A DNA stretch of 64,000 nucleotides from the NCBI RefSeq assembly GCF_003605575.1, contig NZ_QKNY01000018.1:372001-436000 (forward strand), in the 5' to 3' direction. The DNA comes from Halonotius aquaticus (GTDB lineage: Archaea > Halobacteriota > Halobacteria > Halobacteriales > Haloferacaceae). Positions 33,853 to 43,131 of the stretch are shown here, piece after piece (within the stretch, counting starts at the first letter, position 1; every line of letters begins with the position of its first letter). The position numbers and the translations under genes were made by a program. The notes beneath the pieces are model-generated. The model was not told where the DNA came from. It did no database searches and was given only the letters and a program-made list of their open reading frames with translations.

Positions 33853-34923
33853 GTGGCGCGACCGCTTCGCTTCCGGTATGCCCCCGGCAGGTGGTCGAGA
33901 GACCGACTCCGGTCGGAGGTGCTCCAGCCGCTGGACGACAACCTCGGCGCGACGATGGACGGGCCGTGGTACCGACCGCCAAGTGGCTACGACGCGGTTC
34001 GCTTTGCGATGGACAACGGCGACACTGCCCTCTTCATCTGGACTGACGGCGACGACGGCCCCGATGGCGTCGACGGTGGCCCCGGCGGTTACTGGCTCGG
34101 TAACACCGAAACGCCGAGCAGCCTCTGGCGAACGGAAAAATACGGGTTCAGCGAGGTACCCTACCCGGTCTCACGGTGGGCCGAACGCGAGTTGTTGGCG
34201 CAGTTACGGATGGAATCGCCGTGGCTTGCGCCCTACGACCACCTCGCGTGGTTCTTTCTGCCCGTGTTCCTCTCGAAGGATGGCCGCGAGAGCACCCGGT
34301 CGTTTTTCATCGATCACGCCGCCGGCTTCCCGGACGCGACCGCCGAGGAAGCCCTCCAGCACTACGAGGACGTCCTCCACACCGGCGCACTCGACGAGTA
34401 CCGCGAGGAGATGGCCGGCAAGCTCGGTACCTCCGAACAGCTTGATCTCACGCGGATGACCGCCGCGATGGGCGAGTTCAACGTCGCGAAGCTGTTGGTC
34501 GAGGCGGGCTATGAGATCACCCCGGAGATCGAGGTCACGACCGGCCACTCGATCGACTTCCGGGCGGATCTGCCGGACAACGACGGGAGAGACGCGATCC
34601 TTGTCGAGGTGACCCGCCCGCTGCCGCCGGATCGACGGGCGGCAAACGCCGCAACGACCGCGATCCGAGAGACGGTCAAAACGAAGACCGATGGCCAACT
34701 CGACGCCCACGCCGGCGGCGTCGTGCTGTTGGTCGACTGTTCATCGTTTCCCGACGCAGACTGGCAGCCCATCGTCGCCGAGCAGCCGGAGGTCGGCCAC
34801 CGACCGGCAGTTGTCTTCCGGCGTCGACCGGACGGAACCACAACTGGCTACCGAACGGGGCGGCTCCCGCTGTCGCTCGACGATGCCATCGAGTTCATCG
34901 CCGACAACGAGCCGGCAGTGTAG
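33853..34923 (+). CDS. DUF5784-type protein with a PD-(D/E)xK-like C-terminal region
   Basis: A 356-residue haloarchaeal protein beginning MARPLRFRYAPGRW. GTG 33853 gives the family-like start; GTG 33847 would add two residues. The N-terminal ~200 residues are a domain with DNGDTALFIWTDGD and many aromatics. Residues about 205-300 read GEFNVAKLLVEAGYEITPEIEV, HSIDFRADL, and ILVEVTRP. The Glu-helix, IDF and VEVT layout resembles PD-(D/E)xK nucleases, with Thr where Lys usually sits. Family recognition is moderate; nuclease activity is inference. It stands alone, downstream of and divergent from the DUF5786 gene. Confidence 0.75.
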   Translation: MARPLRFRYAPGRWSRDRLRSEVLQPLDDNLGATMDGPWYRPPSGYDAVRFAMDNGDTALFIWTDGDDGPDGVDGGPGGYWLGNTETPSSLWRTEKYGFSEVPYPVSRWAERELLAQLRMESPWLAPYDHLAWFFLPVFLSKDGRESTRSFFIDHAAGFPDATAEEALQHYEDVLHTGALDEYREEMAGKLGTSEQLDLTRMTAAMGEFNVAKLLVEAGYEITPEIEVTTGHSIDFRADLPDNDGRDAILVEVTRPLPPDRRAANAATTAIRETVKTKTDGQLDAHAGGVVLLVDCSSFPDADWQPIVAEQPEVGHRPAVVFRRRPDGTTTGYRTGRLPLSLDDAIEFIADNEPAV

Positions 34924-34985
34924 CCGCTAGCTGCTGTCGTCGCGGGGGCCGACAGCCTCTTTTCACAGCGGCGGTGACGAGGGGT

Positions 34986-35774
34986 ATGGCGCAGCCGGCC
35001 GCTGATCTCCACGTTCACACGACGGCCTCTGACGGGACACTGACCATCGAGGAGGTGCCGGCGGCGGCCGACGCCGCAAATATCGATCTCGTTGCGGTCA
35101 CCGACCATGATCGAATCCATCCCGAACTTGACGCGCCGATCACTGACCACAACGGGGTGACCGTGATCCGCGGGATCGAGCTTCGGGTCGACACCGACCG
35201 CCAGCGACTCGACCTGCTGGGCTACGGCGTCAGATCCACCGACGAGCTGACGGCTGAGCTTGATCGCCTCCAGCAAGATCGCATCGAGCGCGCTCAGCAG
35301 CTCATCGACTGCGTCGAAACGCGGCTCGGTGTGGCTCTCGATCTCGACCCACAGCCCGGTATCGGCCGTCCACACATCGCGCGGGCGATCGCCGACAGCG
35401 ACGCCGCCGACGATTTTCAGGGAGCCTTCGACGAGCTCATCGGAAACGGCTGCCCCTGTTATGTCCCCCGAGAGATCACACCAGTTGACCGCGGGATCAA
35501 CCTCCTTACCGAGGCCTGTCCGGTCGTCGGCCTCGCCCATCCGCTTCGGTACGACGATCCCAGCGCGGCCCTCGATCACGCCGCCGAGCTTGATGCGGTC
35601 GAACGCTACTACCCCTACGACCACGCGGTCGACACCGACCTCGTCGACGCCGCCATCGACCGCCATTCGCTGCTGGCGACCGGCGGCAGCGATGCCCACG
35701 AAACGACGCTGGGACAGGCCGGGCCACCGCCGTCGGCCGTCGAAGCATTTCGCCGCCGGCTCGAAAAGCGGTGA
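34986..35774 (+). CDS. PHP-domain phosphoesterase
   Basis: A 262-residue protein with PHP metal-binding motifs: ADLHVHTTASDGTL (residues about 6-19), VAVTDHDRI, RGIELRVD, LAHPLRYDD, and TGGSDAHETTLG near the end. These supply the three-metal site of YciV/polymerase-and-histidinol-phosphatase-like phosphoesterases. Substrate unknown: 5'-nucleotide, oligonucleotide or histidinol phosphate are all possible. ATG 34986 directly precedes the motif-bearing domain. The tiny zinc-protein gene follows after 30 bp and hemB after that, all on the same strand. Confidence 0.85.
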   Translation: MAQPAADLHVHTTASDGTLTIEEVPAAADAANIDLVAVTDHDRIHPELDAPITDHNGVTVIRGIELRVDTDRQRLDLLGYGVRSTDELTAELDRLQQDRIERAQQLIDCVETRLGVALDLDPQPGIGRPHIARAIADSDAADDFQGAFDELIGNGCPCYVPREITPVDRGINLLTEACPVVGLAHPLRYDDPSAALDHAAELDAVERYYPYDHAVDTDLVDAAIDRHSLLATGGSDAHETTLGQAGPPPSAVEAFRRRLEKR

Positions 35775-35804
35775 GTTAAACAGGTTCCACACCTACAGTG
35801 AGGT

Positions 35805-35969
35805 ATGCGCTGTCATTACTGTGAGGAGGAGGCGGCGTTTGCGGCGGAGAAAGACGGGCTGAAAGTCGGCCTCTGTACGGAGCACTTCCGAGAGCGCATG
35901 GAGGAGCTCACCGACTCCGCCGAACTCGCCGATCTTGAGGATCAACTCGATGTCAACCGAACCGAGTAG
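35805..35969 (+). CDS. 54-residue zinc-binding microprotein
   Basis: An ORF shorter than 60 codons: start ATG 35805, stop TAG at 35967-35969. The product starts MRCHYCEEEAAFAAEKDG, continues LKVGLCTEHFRERMEEL and ends DQLDVNRTE. Cys3-x2-Cys6 and Cys24-x2-His27 form a likely zinc site, and the pattern matches a small haloarchaeal family (DUF6757-like, from memory). GTTAAAC (35775-35781) sits 24-30 bp before the ATG, so the mRNA is probably leaderless. Function unknown. Confidence 0.8.
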   Translation: MRCHYCEEEAAFAAEKDGLKVGLCTEHFRERMEELTDSAELADLEDQLDVNRTE

Positions 35970-36047
35970 CTGACGGGCAGCGGGGCAGGTGTGGTTCGGC
36001 TGTTTTCGGAGCGATACGTCTATGGGCGGTGCGGCCGACGATCCGGT

Positions 36048-37034
36048 ATGTCATTTACGCCGACTGACCGGCCACGCCGTCTCCGTACCGACGGCATTCA
36101 CCCACTGGTGCGGGAGACAACCGTGGATGCACAGGATCTCATCGCGCCCGTCTTCGTCGACGAGACGACCGACGAGCGCGTCCCGATCAGCTCGATGCCG
36201 GGCCACGAGCGCGTCCCCGTCGACGAGGCTGCCGCCCGCGTCGAAGAGATCCAAGAAACCGGTGTCGAGGCCGTCATCGTCTTCGGTGTCCCCGACACGA
36301 AAGACGAGGTCGGCAGCGAGGCCTACGCCGAGGATGGCGTTGTGCAACGCGGTATCCGTGAAATCACCGCCAACACCGATGCCTACGTCATCGGCGACGT
36401 CTGTCTCTGTGAGTACACCGACCACGGCCACTGCGGCGTCCTCGAACCGCATGCCCACGACGATCCGACGCTAACGGTCAAAAATGACGACACCCTGGAG
36501 CTGCTGGCCGATATCGCCGTCTCACAGGCTGAGGCCGGCGCGGATATGGTCGCCCCATCCAGTATGACCGACGGGATGGTCGGGGCGATCAGAACGGCTC
36601 TCGACGATGCTGGCTTCGAGCATATCCCGATCATGAGCTACGCCGCAAAGTACGAATCCTCCTTCTATGGGCCGTTCCGCGAAGCCGCCGACGGCGCGCC
36701 GGCCTTCGGCGATCGGCGGCACTACCAGATGGATCCCGCAAACCGGCGGGAAGCCCACCGCGAAGTCGCCCTCGACGCCGAGGAAGGCGCGGACGTGCTG
36801 ATGGTGAAACCGGCACTACCGTATCTCGATATCGTCCGTGACGTGCGCGAACAGTCCGATAAGCCGGTCGCCGCCTACAACGTCTCCGGGGAGTATGCGA
36901 TGATTCATGCGGCCGCCGAGAAGGGCTGGCTGGATCTCGAAGCGACAGCATATGAATCGCTATTGAGTATCAAGCGTGCAGGTGCTGATCTGATCTTGAC
37001 CTATTTCGCCGAGGATATTGCCGAGCAGTTGTAA
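36048..37034 (+). CDS. hemB: Delta-aminolevulinic acid dehydratase (porphobilinogen synthase)
   Basis: A 328-residue enzyme joining two 5-aminolevulinates into porphobilinogen for haem, sirohaem and cobamide synthesis. Both active-site lysines are seen: [17 protein letters not shown] and [12 protein letters not shown]. The metal site is the Zn type, [14 protein letters not shown] with three cysteines. ATG 36048 gives the family start ([15 protein letters not shown]); an upstream in-frame GTG at 35991 would add 19 residues. No other haem genes are in the window. Confidence 0.95.
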   Translation: MSFTPTDRPRRLRTDGIHPLVRETTVDAQDLIAPVFVDETTDERVPISSMPGHERVPVDEAAARVEEIQETGVEAVIVFGVPDTKDEVGSEAYAEDGVVQRGIREITANTDAYVIGDVCLCEYTDHGHCGVLEPHAHDDPTLTVKNDDTLELLADIAVSQAEAGADMVAPSSMTDGMVGAIRTALDDAGFEHIPIMSYAAKYESSFYGPFREAADGAPAFGDRRHYQMDPANRREAHREVALDAEEGADVLMVKPALPYLDIVRDVREQSDKPVAAYNVSGEYAMIHAAAEKGWLDLEATAYESLLSIKRAGADLILTYFAEDIAEQL

Positions 37035-37100
37035 CCGATTGCCTTCGCAGATCCAACCTAATTTCGGGGTGTGCGCTCGCATAGCACAGCCGCAGCAGCA

Positions 37101-37106
37101 CTATAT
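37101..37106 (+). promoter_or_regulatory. TATA box of the 54-residue four-cysteine gene
   Basis: CTATAT 26-31 bp before ATG 37132 with no Shine-Dalgarno, a leaderless layout. It supports choosing the short gene over the longer frame that runs back into hemB. Confidence 0.5.
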
Positions 37107-37131
37107 GTTCACCCAGTATTCATCTGCCTGT

Positions 37132-37296
37132 ATGAGCGACACAACAATCGCCGAGGAAAACGCGCCAAACTGTGCCGTGTGTGACGAATCAATCGTTGAT
37201 CTGCCGACTGACCGTGTGATCGCAACCACGGCCGACGGCGAGGTCAGCTACAAACACTTCTGCTCGGCGAGCTGTGAGTCGTCGTATCACACCTAA
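37132..37296 (+). CDS. 54-residue four-cysteine zinc-ribbon protein
   Basis: The product starts MSDTTIAEENAPNCAVCDES and ends KHFCSASCESSYHT. Cys14-x2-Cys17 and Cys44-x3-Cys48 form a probable zinc site, resembling small haloarchaeal zinc proteins (DUF7576-like, from memory) and TRASH-type metallochaperone motifs. It is cytoplasmic and function is unknown. It converges with the SufU/IscU gene, with 56 bp between the stops. Confidence 0.78.
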   Translation: MSDTTIAEENAPNCAVCDESIVDLPTDRVIATTADGEVSYKHFCSASCESSYHT

Positions 37297-37352
37297 TCGC
37301 TGGGTGAGTAGATTTTTTGACCCGGTCGACTGATCGATGAGCGACGCCGCCG

Positions 37353-37781
37353 TTACTCCTCGGTGATCGTCTCGCCGTAGTCCTCGGGATCAAGCTCGCC
37401 CTGATAGATCTTTGCGCCGTCCTTGGCAACTTGGTTACCTAACACGGCACAGGGGATCCGCATCGGCGAGATTGTCACGCCGAGCATGTCGGTGATATCG
37501 TCGGTTTCGAGATCCTCTAGCTCTGCTAAGGTCATCCCAACAAGTCGTTCCGAGAGCATGCTCGCCGAGGCTTGTGAGATGGCACAGCCGTCGCCGGTGA
37601 AGCTGACGTATTCGATCTCCTCGTTGTCCTCGTCGAGTTTCACGTCCATCTGGATCGTATCGCCACAGGAGGGGTTTTCGCCGGTATGGCTGAAATCCGG
37701 ATCCTCGAGTTCCCCGTAGTTTCGGGGGCTCTTGTAGTGATCGAGGATCTGCTGTCGATACATGTCAGAGCCTGTTCCCAT
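37353..37781 (-). CDS. sufU: SufU/IscU-type Fe-S cluster scaffold
   Basis: A 142-residue protein: MYRQQILDHYKSPRNYGELEDP, then NPSCGDTIQMDVKL, FTGDGCAISQASASMLSERLVG, and MRIPCAVLGNQ. The three scaffold cysteines and the Asp after SCGD are present. It assembles or transfers clusters in Fe-S biogenesis together with SufS-type desulfurase, which is not nearby. ATG 37781 (MGTGSDMYRQQ) is the family-like start; the longer frame upstream is not. It lacks the long insertion seen in some SufU, so IscU-like naming is also possible. Confidence 0.9.
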   Translation of the reverse strand: MGTGSDMYRQQILDHYKSPRNYGELEDPDFSHTGENPSCGDTIQMDVKLDEDNEEIEYVSFTGDGCAISQASASMLSERLVGMTLAELEDLETDDITDMLGVTISPMRIPCAVLGNQVAKDGAKIYQGELDPEDYGETITEE

Positions 37782-37950
37782 GTTGTACGCCGATAAGCCA
37801 GTCGGCCGCAAAAGGGTTCCGGGGGCGACAACGGAGCCGCACAGCTGGATTGATCCGGTCGATAGCACACCGAACAAATCGGGAGGGATCGACAGCAAGC
37901 ATCACGCTGCTAACCAGTAGCGTGATGTGCTCTCGACGCTAGTAGATGCC

Positions 37951-39381
37951 ATGGATGAGCGGACGCCACGGACGGAGGAAACCACGGATGGGCCACCGAT
38001 CCCGGATCTGGAGACGCTACCGACGCACTCGACGGATCTCCTGACGTTGCTCGATGCCGACGGAACGATTCGCTATGAGAGCCCGGCGATCGAAGCGTTG
38101 TACGGCTACGACCAACACGCACTGGTCGGCGAACAAGTCGCTGAATACATTCACCCATCGGATCGACAGCGGGTACTCGAAGCGTTTGAGACGCTGCAGG
38201 CGGCGACAACCCACCAGGTCGAAACCGTCGAATACCGGCATCGCGTGGCCGACGACGACTATCTCTGGGTCGAATCAGTCGCCTCGTCAACGCCGACGCC
38301 GGAGAGCCACTACGTCATCAACTCCCGGGATATCTCGACGCGGAAGGCGCGAGATCATCGGTTTCGCGCCCTTGCTGAGGAGTACCGAACGCTGCTGTCG
38401 ACGATCGATGACGGGCTGTTTTTTCTCGACGTCGACACCGCGGGAGCCGAGCCGACATTTCAGTTCATCCGCGTCAACGACGCCTTCGAGACGGTCACGG
38501 GGATCGCGGCCAGCGAGATCCGCGGGCGGTCGCCGACAGCCGTCTTTGGCGACGAACTCGGCGGCGAGATGGCGGCCAACTACCGGCAGTGTGTCGACCA
38601 GCGTGAGTCACGGCAGTACCAAGAGGAGGTGCCCGTCGACACCGGCGCGCGCCACTGGCAGACAAGCCTGACACCCGTCATCACCGGCGACGAGGTCAGC
38701 CAGATCATCGGGGTGACCCGCAACATCACCGACCGCGTCGGCCGTGAACGACAGCTCCGAAGCCAGAAGGAACAGCTCGATGCCTTCGCCGGCATCGTCG
38801 CCCACGACATCCGCAACCCGCTTGGCGTGGCACAGGGACGAGTAGACTTGCTTGCCGATGACTGCGACAGCGACCACCTGCCGCCGATCACCCGCGCCTT
38901 GGATCGGATCGAAACGCTCGTCTCGGAGACGCTGACCCTCGCCAGACAGGGCCAAGTGGTCGCAGCACCGACACCGGTCGACCTCGGGGCGGTCGTCGCC
39001 ACCTGCTGGGGCAACGTCTCGACAGCCGACGCCGACCTCGAATTCGATGGCGAAACGACGATCATGGGTGATCGAAGTCGCCTCGAACACATCTTCGAGA
39101 ACCTGTTTCGGAACGCGATCGAACACGGCGGGGCTGCTGTGACCGTTCGTGTCGAACAGTGTGGAGCCGACGCGTTTGTTGTCGAAAACACCGGGCCACC
39201 CATCCCCGAGGACGACCGCGAGACGGTCTTCGAGCCCGGCCACAGCTCGACACGCGATGGCACCGGCTTCGGGCTCACAATCGTCAAGCGGATCGCCGAG
39301 GCCCACGGCTGGCAGGTGGCGATCACCGAGGGCAACGACGGCGGCCCGCGGTTTGTGTTCTCCGGCGTCGACATCCAGTAG
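37951..39381 (+). CDS. Double-PAS sensor histidine kinase
   Basis: About 476 residues, soluble. First PAS about 20-120 (LLDADGTIRYESPAIEALYGYD), second PAS about 130-260 (LLSTIDDGLFFLDVD, GVTRNITDRVG). H-box FAGIVAHDIRNPLGVAQG about 275-292, N-box FENLFRNAIEHG, G1 ENTGPPI and G2 GTGFGL. The G1 region has Asn where Asp is common (VVENTGPPIPEDD), as in several haloarchaeal kinases. ATG 37951 is preferred to GTG 37927. There is no receiver gene nearby, so the output partner is unknown. Confidence 0.88.
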   Translation: MDERTPRTEETTDGPPIPDLETLPTHSTDLLTLLDADGTIRYESPAIEALYGYDQHALVGEQVAEYIHPSDRQRVLEAFETLQAATTHQVETVEYRHRVADDDYLWVESVASSTPTPESHYVINSRDISTRKARDHRFRALAEEYRTLLSTIDDGLFFLDVDTAGAEPTFQFIRVNDAFETVTGIAASEIRGRSPTAVFGDELGGEMAANYRQCVDQRESRQYQEEVPVDTGARHWQTSLTPVITGDEVSQIIGVTRNITDRVGRERQLRSQKEQLDAFAGIVAHDIRNPLGVAQGRVDLLADDCDSDHLPPITRALDRIETLVSETLTLARQGQVVAAPTPVDLGAVVATCWGNVSTADADLEFDGETTIMGDRSRLEHIFENLFRNAIEHGGAAVTVRVEQCGADAFVVENTGPPIPEDDRETVFEPGHSSTRDGTGFGLTIVKRIAEAHGWQVAITEGNDGGPRFVFSGVDIQ

Positions 39382-39419
39382 GAACCACAGCGGCGATCAA
39401 ACTCCCCTACCGCAGCCGA

Positions 39420-39980
39420 TCACAGCGGGATCTCACTGACGGTCTCGTAGACCGGCCCGTCGTCGGTCAGCGTGCTCTTCGTGAGGCGAATGCACTCAAC
39501 CTGAAACGTCCCGACTGTCGGATCCGTCTCGTCGACGAGCCGCTGGACGCGCTGTTTGTCGTGGGCAGCATCCATCCGGGCGAGGGTGATATGTGGGGTG
39601 AACTCGTGGTCGGCAGGATCGAAGCCGATCGCCGTCAGTTCGTCTTCGACAGCCGCAGCCAAGGCGGTGAGTTCGGCGTCGCCGGCACCCTCACGGACGC
39701 CAGCCCAGATGACGCTGATGTACGCCATGGAGGGAAACACGCCCAGCCCGCCGACCGTACAGTCAAACGGGCCGACACCGGCGTCGGCGACGGCCGTTTC
39801 GAGGGCGGCCTCGATTTCGTCGACGCGGTCAGGATCGGTGTCGCCGAGGAAGGTGAGCGTGCAGTGGGCCTGGGTTGGATCGGTCAGCCGGAGGCCGGCA
39901 CAGGCTTCGAAGGGGGCCTGTGCGTCGGCGACCGCCTCAACAAGCGACGACGGAAGGTCGACGCTGACGAAAAGCCGCAT
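39420..39980 (-). CDS. thpR: RNA 2',3'-cyclic phosphodiesterase
   Basis: A 186-residue two-histidine (2H) phosphoesterase: MRLFVSVDLPSSLVEAV, first HxT motif AHCTLTFLGDTD and second HITLARMDAAHD. ThpR/LigT proteins open 2',3'-cyclic phosphates on RNA ends and can act in reverse as 2'-5' ligases. It starts four bases after the stop of the upstream PAS-GAF kinase on the same strand, so both are on one transcript. ATG 39980 removes 15 unconserved residues found in the longer frame. Confidence 0.9.
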   Translation of the reverse strand: MRLFVSVDLPSSLVEAVADAQAPFEACAGLRLTDPTQAHCTLTFLGDTDPDRVDEIEAALETAVADAGVGPFDCTVGGLGVFPSMAYISVIWAGVREGAGDAELTALAAAVEDELTAIGFDPADHEFTPHITLARMDAAHDKQRVQRLVDETDPTVGTFQVECIRLTKSTLTDDGPVYETVSEIPL

Positions 39981-39984
39981 CGGC

Positions 39985-41838
39985 TCACACCCCCGTACAC
40001 TCGAATCGCGCACCGCCATCAGCACCCTCGGTCACCGTTACCTCCCAGCCGTGGGCGTCGGCGACCTCAGCGACGATCGCGAGGCCGAAGCCGGTGCCAT
40101 CGTCGCTCGTGGTGTACCCACTTTCGAGAACAGCCTCACGGTCAGCCGCCGGAATTCCTGGGCCGTCGTCTTCGACATAGAACCCGTGGTCGTCAAGCGA
40201 GCCGATCCGGATCGTCACGTCGCGTCCCCCGTGTTCGATCGCATTCCGAAACAGATTCGCAAAGAGCTGTTGCAGCCGCGTTTCGTCGGCCCTGATGGTG
40301 CGGTCAGTCTCGACGACAAGCGTCGAGTCGGGCGTTTCGACGGTCTCCCAGGCTGCCTGGGCGACGACCGCGATATCGAGGGGCGTCCGCTCGTCGATGA
40401 CAGAGCCGGCCTGTGCCAGCGTGAGGATATCGTCGATGAGGGTATTCATCCGATCGAGGGCGTTGAAACAGCGATCGAAGGCGTCCTCACTGCCGGTTTC
40501 CTTGGCGTTTTCGAGCCAGCCAGTGAGGACTTCTAGGGGATTTCGGAGGTCATGGGAGACCATCTCGGCGAACTGCTCCAGTTGCTCGTTTTTCGCTTCC
40601 AGTCGCTCGGTTTTGGCTTCGAGCTGTTCGGTCGCCCGCTGGCGTTGGAGTTCATAGCTCACCCACCGACTCATCAGATCGACGATCGTCTGTTCCCACG
40701 TCGAAAACTCGCCATCCCGTGGGTCGGTGTCGTAGAAACAGAACGTCCCATAGACACCGTCGGCAACGTAGACCGGCGCGCCGATATAACAGCTGATCCC
40801 CCAGTCGGTGAAGCCAGCGCGGTCAGTTTGGTCGGGGGCGTCGCGTGCGACATCACCGAGGACGACCGTCTCTTCGGTGCTGGCGACACGTTCGCAGTTC
40901 GTCGCCGACAGCGCGCCGACATCGCCGGACTGAATCGAATCGTCGTCGCTGGCGACGATCTCGAAGTGATACTCCTCGCCGTCGATCCGCGAGAGTGTGC
41001 CGTACGTCGTCTCAAGGACGTTCCGGCCAAGTTCGAGGATGGATTCGACCTGATCCTGAAAGCCACGGTCGTGATCAGCGATGATCTCGTGCATCTCCCG
41101 GAGGATGCGCTCGCGGCGCTCGACAGCTGCCTGGTTGCGGTAGCGTTCGGTGATATCGTACAGATACACCGACAGCCCGGTCTCGGAGGGGTACGCCCGC
41201 ACGTCAAACCAGATGTCCAGCGGCTCGTAGTACTCCTCGAAGGTCACCGGCTCCTGAGTCGCCATCGCTTCGTGGTAGTTGTCGTAGAAGACGGTGTCGA
41301 CGGCTTCGGGGATCTCCTCCCAGAGGTGGCAGCCCTCGATCTCGTCGGGGGTTAGCTCCCTGCCCATCGCCTCAGACAGCACGGTCGCCCCAAAGGCGTT
41401 GGCGTAGGTAATGTGCCACCCGGTGTCGACAGCGAAGACGCCATCGGACATGCGATCAAAGATCGCTTCCCGTTCCTGTTGGGCGCGTTTGCGCTCGGTG
41501 ATATCCCGGCCGATCGCCCCATAGGTCGGCTCGCCATCCGCTTCGGTGAGTTGCTGTAAGGTGAACTCGTAGTGGCGTCGCGCGCCGGCATCGGTCACCA
41601 AGACGGTCTCAACGGTGGTACGCTCGGTCTCGTCGAGTGCCTCGATGGCGTCCTGCATGGTGTCGGCATCCTCGTCGGCGACGATATCGCCGGGAGTCAT
41701 CGTCGACAGCGATTCGGGATCGGCCGCTGTCCGCTCGACGACCGTCTGGTTCCAATCGCAAAGCTCCCCGGACTCGTCGAACACGAGAAACAATCCATCG
41801 CTGACGGCAAGCAGGGAGTTGACAGTGGGATCACTCAT
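39985..41838 (-). CDS. PAS-PAS-GAF sensor histidine kinase
   Basis: A 617-residue soluble kinase. Two PAS domains (about 8-120 with GRDITERKRAQ; about 130-245 with VYLYDITERYRNQ), a GAF domain (about 255-415, with FCFYDTDPRDGEFSTWEQ), a coiled coil, the H-box FAEMVSHDLRNPLEVLTG and a catalytic domain (FANLFRNAIEHGG, DDGPGI, GTGFGL). It is the first gene of a two-gene unit with thpR. ATG 41838 is the family-like start. No receiver protein adjacent. Confidence 0.9.
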   Translation of the reverse strand: MSDPTVNSLLAVSDGLFLVFDESGELCDWNQTVVERTAADPESLSTMTPGDIVADEDADTMQDAIEALDETERTTVETVLVTDAGARRHYEFTLQQLTEADGEPTYGAIGRDITERKRAQQEREAIFDRMSDGVFAVDTGWHITYANAFGATVLSEAMGRELTPDEIEGCHLWEEIPEAVDTVFYDNYHEAMATQEPVTFEEYYEPLDIWFDVRAYPSETGLSVYLYDITERYRNQAAVERRERILREMHEIIADHDRGFQDQVESILELGRNVLETTYGTLSRIDGEEYHFEIVASDDDSIQSGDVGALSATNCERVASTEETVVLGDVARDAPDQTDRAGFTDWGISCYIGAPVYVADGVYGTFCFYDTDPRDGEFSTWEQTIVDLMSRWVSYELQRQRATEQLEAKTERLEAKNEQLEQFAEMVSHDLRNPLEVLTGWLENAKETGSEDAFDRCFNALDRMNTLIDDILTLAQAGSVIDERTPLDIAVVAQAAWETVETPDSTLVVETDRTIRADETRLQQLFANLFRNAIEHGGRDVTIRIGSLDDHGFYVEDDGPGIPAADREAVLESGYTTSDDGTGFGLAIVAEVADAHGWEVTVTEGADGGARFECTGV

Positions 41839-41958
41839 CGCAGGCGATGGTACTACTATTAGCAAGTCCGGAGTTAATTGTTAGTATTACGCTAAGGAGA
41901 ACAACAGCTGATCCCACCCGGCGTGTCACGGGATGCTCACACCGGGTGTCGGCACGAT

Positions 41959-42993
41959 TCACTCCGGTCGCAGGCCGCCGGTTTCGACGCGCATGATCGC
42001 CTCGCCGTCAGCGAGGTTCGGCGCGTCGACCAGCCGAACGACGCGTTTCGTTCCCTTCGAGTTCTTGAGATAGATCCGAATCGTCGAGGCATGGCCGAGG
42101 ATGTTGCCCCCGACGGGTTTTGTCGGGTCGCCAAAGTAGGAATCAGGGTTGCTCTGGACTTGGTTCATCACGAGAATCGCGGTATTGTGGAGGGTGCCGA
42201 GCCGCAATAGATCGTGGATGTGCCGATTGAGTTTCTGCTGGCGGGCGGCGAGTTCGCCACGCCCGACGTACTCCGCGCGGAAATGCGCCGTCAGGGAGTC
42301 GAAGATGACGAGTCGCACCGGGCGGTCGCTGTCGGCGTGTTCGCTGGCGATATCGGCTGCGGTCTCGGCCAGCAGCATCTGGTGATCGGAATTGAACGCC
42401 CGGGCGACGTGGATATGCTCCAGAAAATCAGCCACAAGCGCGTCCATCGTCGCCGGATCGTCGGGTGAATCCTCGATCCCACGGCGGTCGAGTTCGGCGG
42501 CGACGATCTCGCCGTCAAGTCCACGAACCATATCGTCGATCCGCTCGGGCCGAAAGGCGTCCTCGGTGTCGACAAGCACGGCTCGCCCGGCAAGACCACC
42601 GTATTCTGCTGGCAGTTGTACCAGCACCGCTAACTGGTGGCTGAACTGGGATTTGCCGACGCCGAAGCCGCCGTAGATCTCGGTCATCGACTGGGTTTCG
42701 ATGCCGCCGCCGAGGAGGTCGTCGACAGCCGGGACGCCCGTCGAGAGTTTCCCGATCTGGGTGCGGTGTTCACGGATCGCGGTTCCGCTTTCGAAGCCAC
42801 CAACGTCGGCGGCCTCCCGGGCCGCAGCGATGATGTCGGTAGCGGTGCCGTCGCCGATATCGGTGGCGGCAACGACCTCTCGTGGGCTAGCGATTGCCAG
42901 CCCGCCGTAGGACTCATAGCCGGCGTCGGTGAGTTTCGTCGCGGTTGCCGGCCCGACGCCGGGCAACGCTTCCATGTCGGTATGCGTGGCCAT
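41959..42993 (-). CDS. radA: RadA recombinase
   Basis: A 344-residue RecA/Rad51-family protein. Residues 1-65 carry the helix-hairpin-helix DNA-binding domain (LPGVGPATATKLTDAGY). Walker A is GGFGVGKSQF (Lys114), Walker B LVIFDSLTAHFRAEYVGRGELAARQQKLN, and the L2-adjacent motif is VMNQVQSNPDSYFGD. It forms helical filaments on ssDNA for homologous recombination. Length is normal for haloarchaeal RadA without an intein. It is monocistronic and divergent from the Pit gene. Confidence 0.97.
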   Translation of the reverse strand: MATHTDMEALPGVGPATATKLTDAGYESYGGLAIASPREVVAATDIGDGTATDIIAAAREAADVGGFESGTAIREHRTQIGKLSTGVPAVDDLLGGGIETQSMTEIYGGFGVGKSQFSHQLAVLVQLPAEYGGLAGRAVLVDTEDAFRPERIDDMVRGLDGEIVAAELDRRGIEDSPDDPATMDALVADFLEHIHVARAFNSDHQMLLAETAADIASEHADSDRPVRLVIFDSLTAHFRAEYVGRGELAARQQKLNRHIHDLLRLGTLHNTAILVMNQVQSNPDSYFGDPTKPVGGNILGHASTIRIYLKNSKGTKRVVRLVDAPNLADGEAIMRVETGGLRPE

Positions 42994-43131
42994 CCCGGTG
43001 GTAGTCGCCGTGGTGGCATAAGGGATCGCTCCGCGACCGTGAGCGGCTGACGGCTGGCCATCGGTTGGGTCGCAGGTGAGTGGTCACCGGATATCCGACG
43101 AGTTAACCCACCCGAGAGCAAAACGGGAGGC

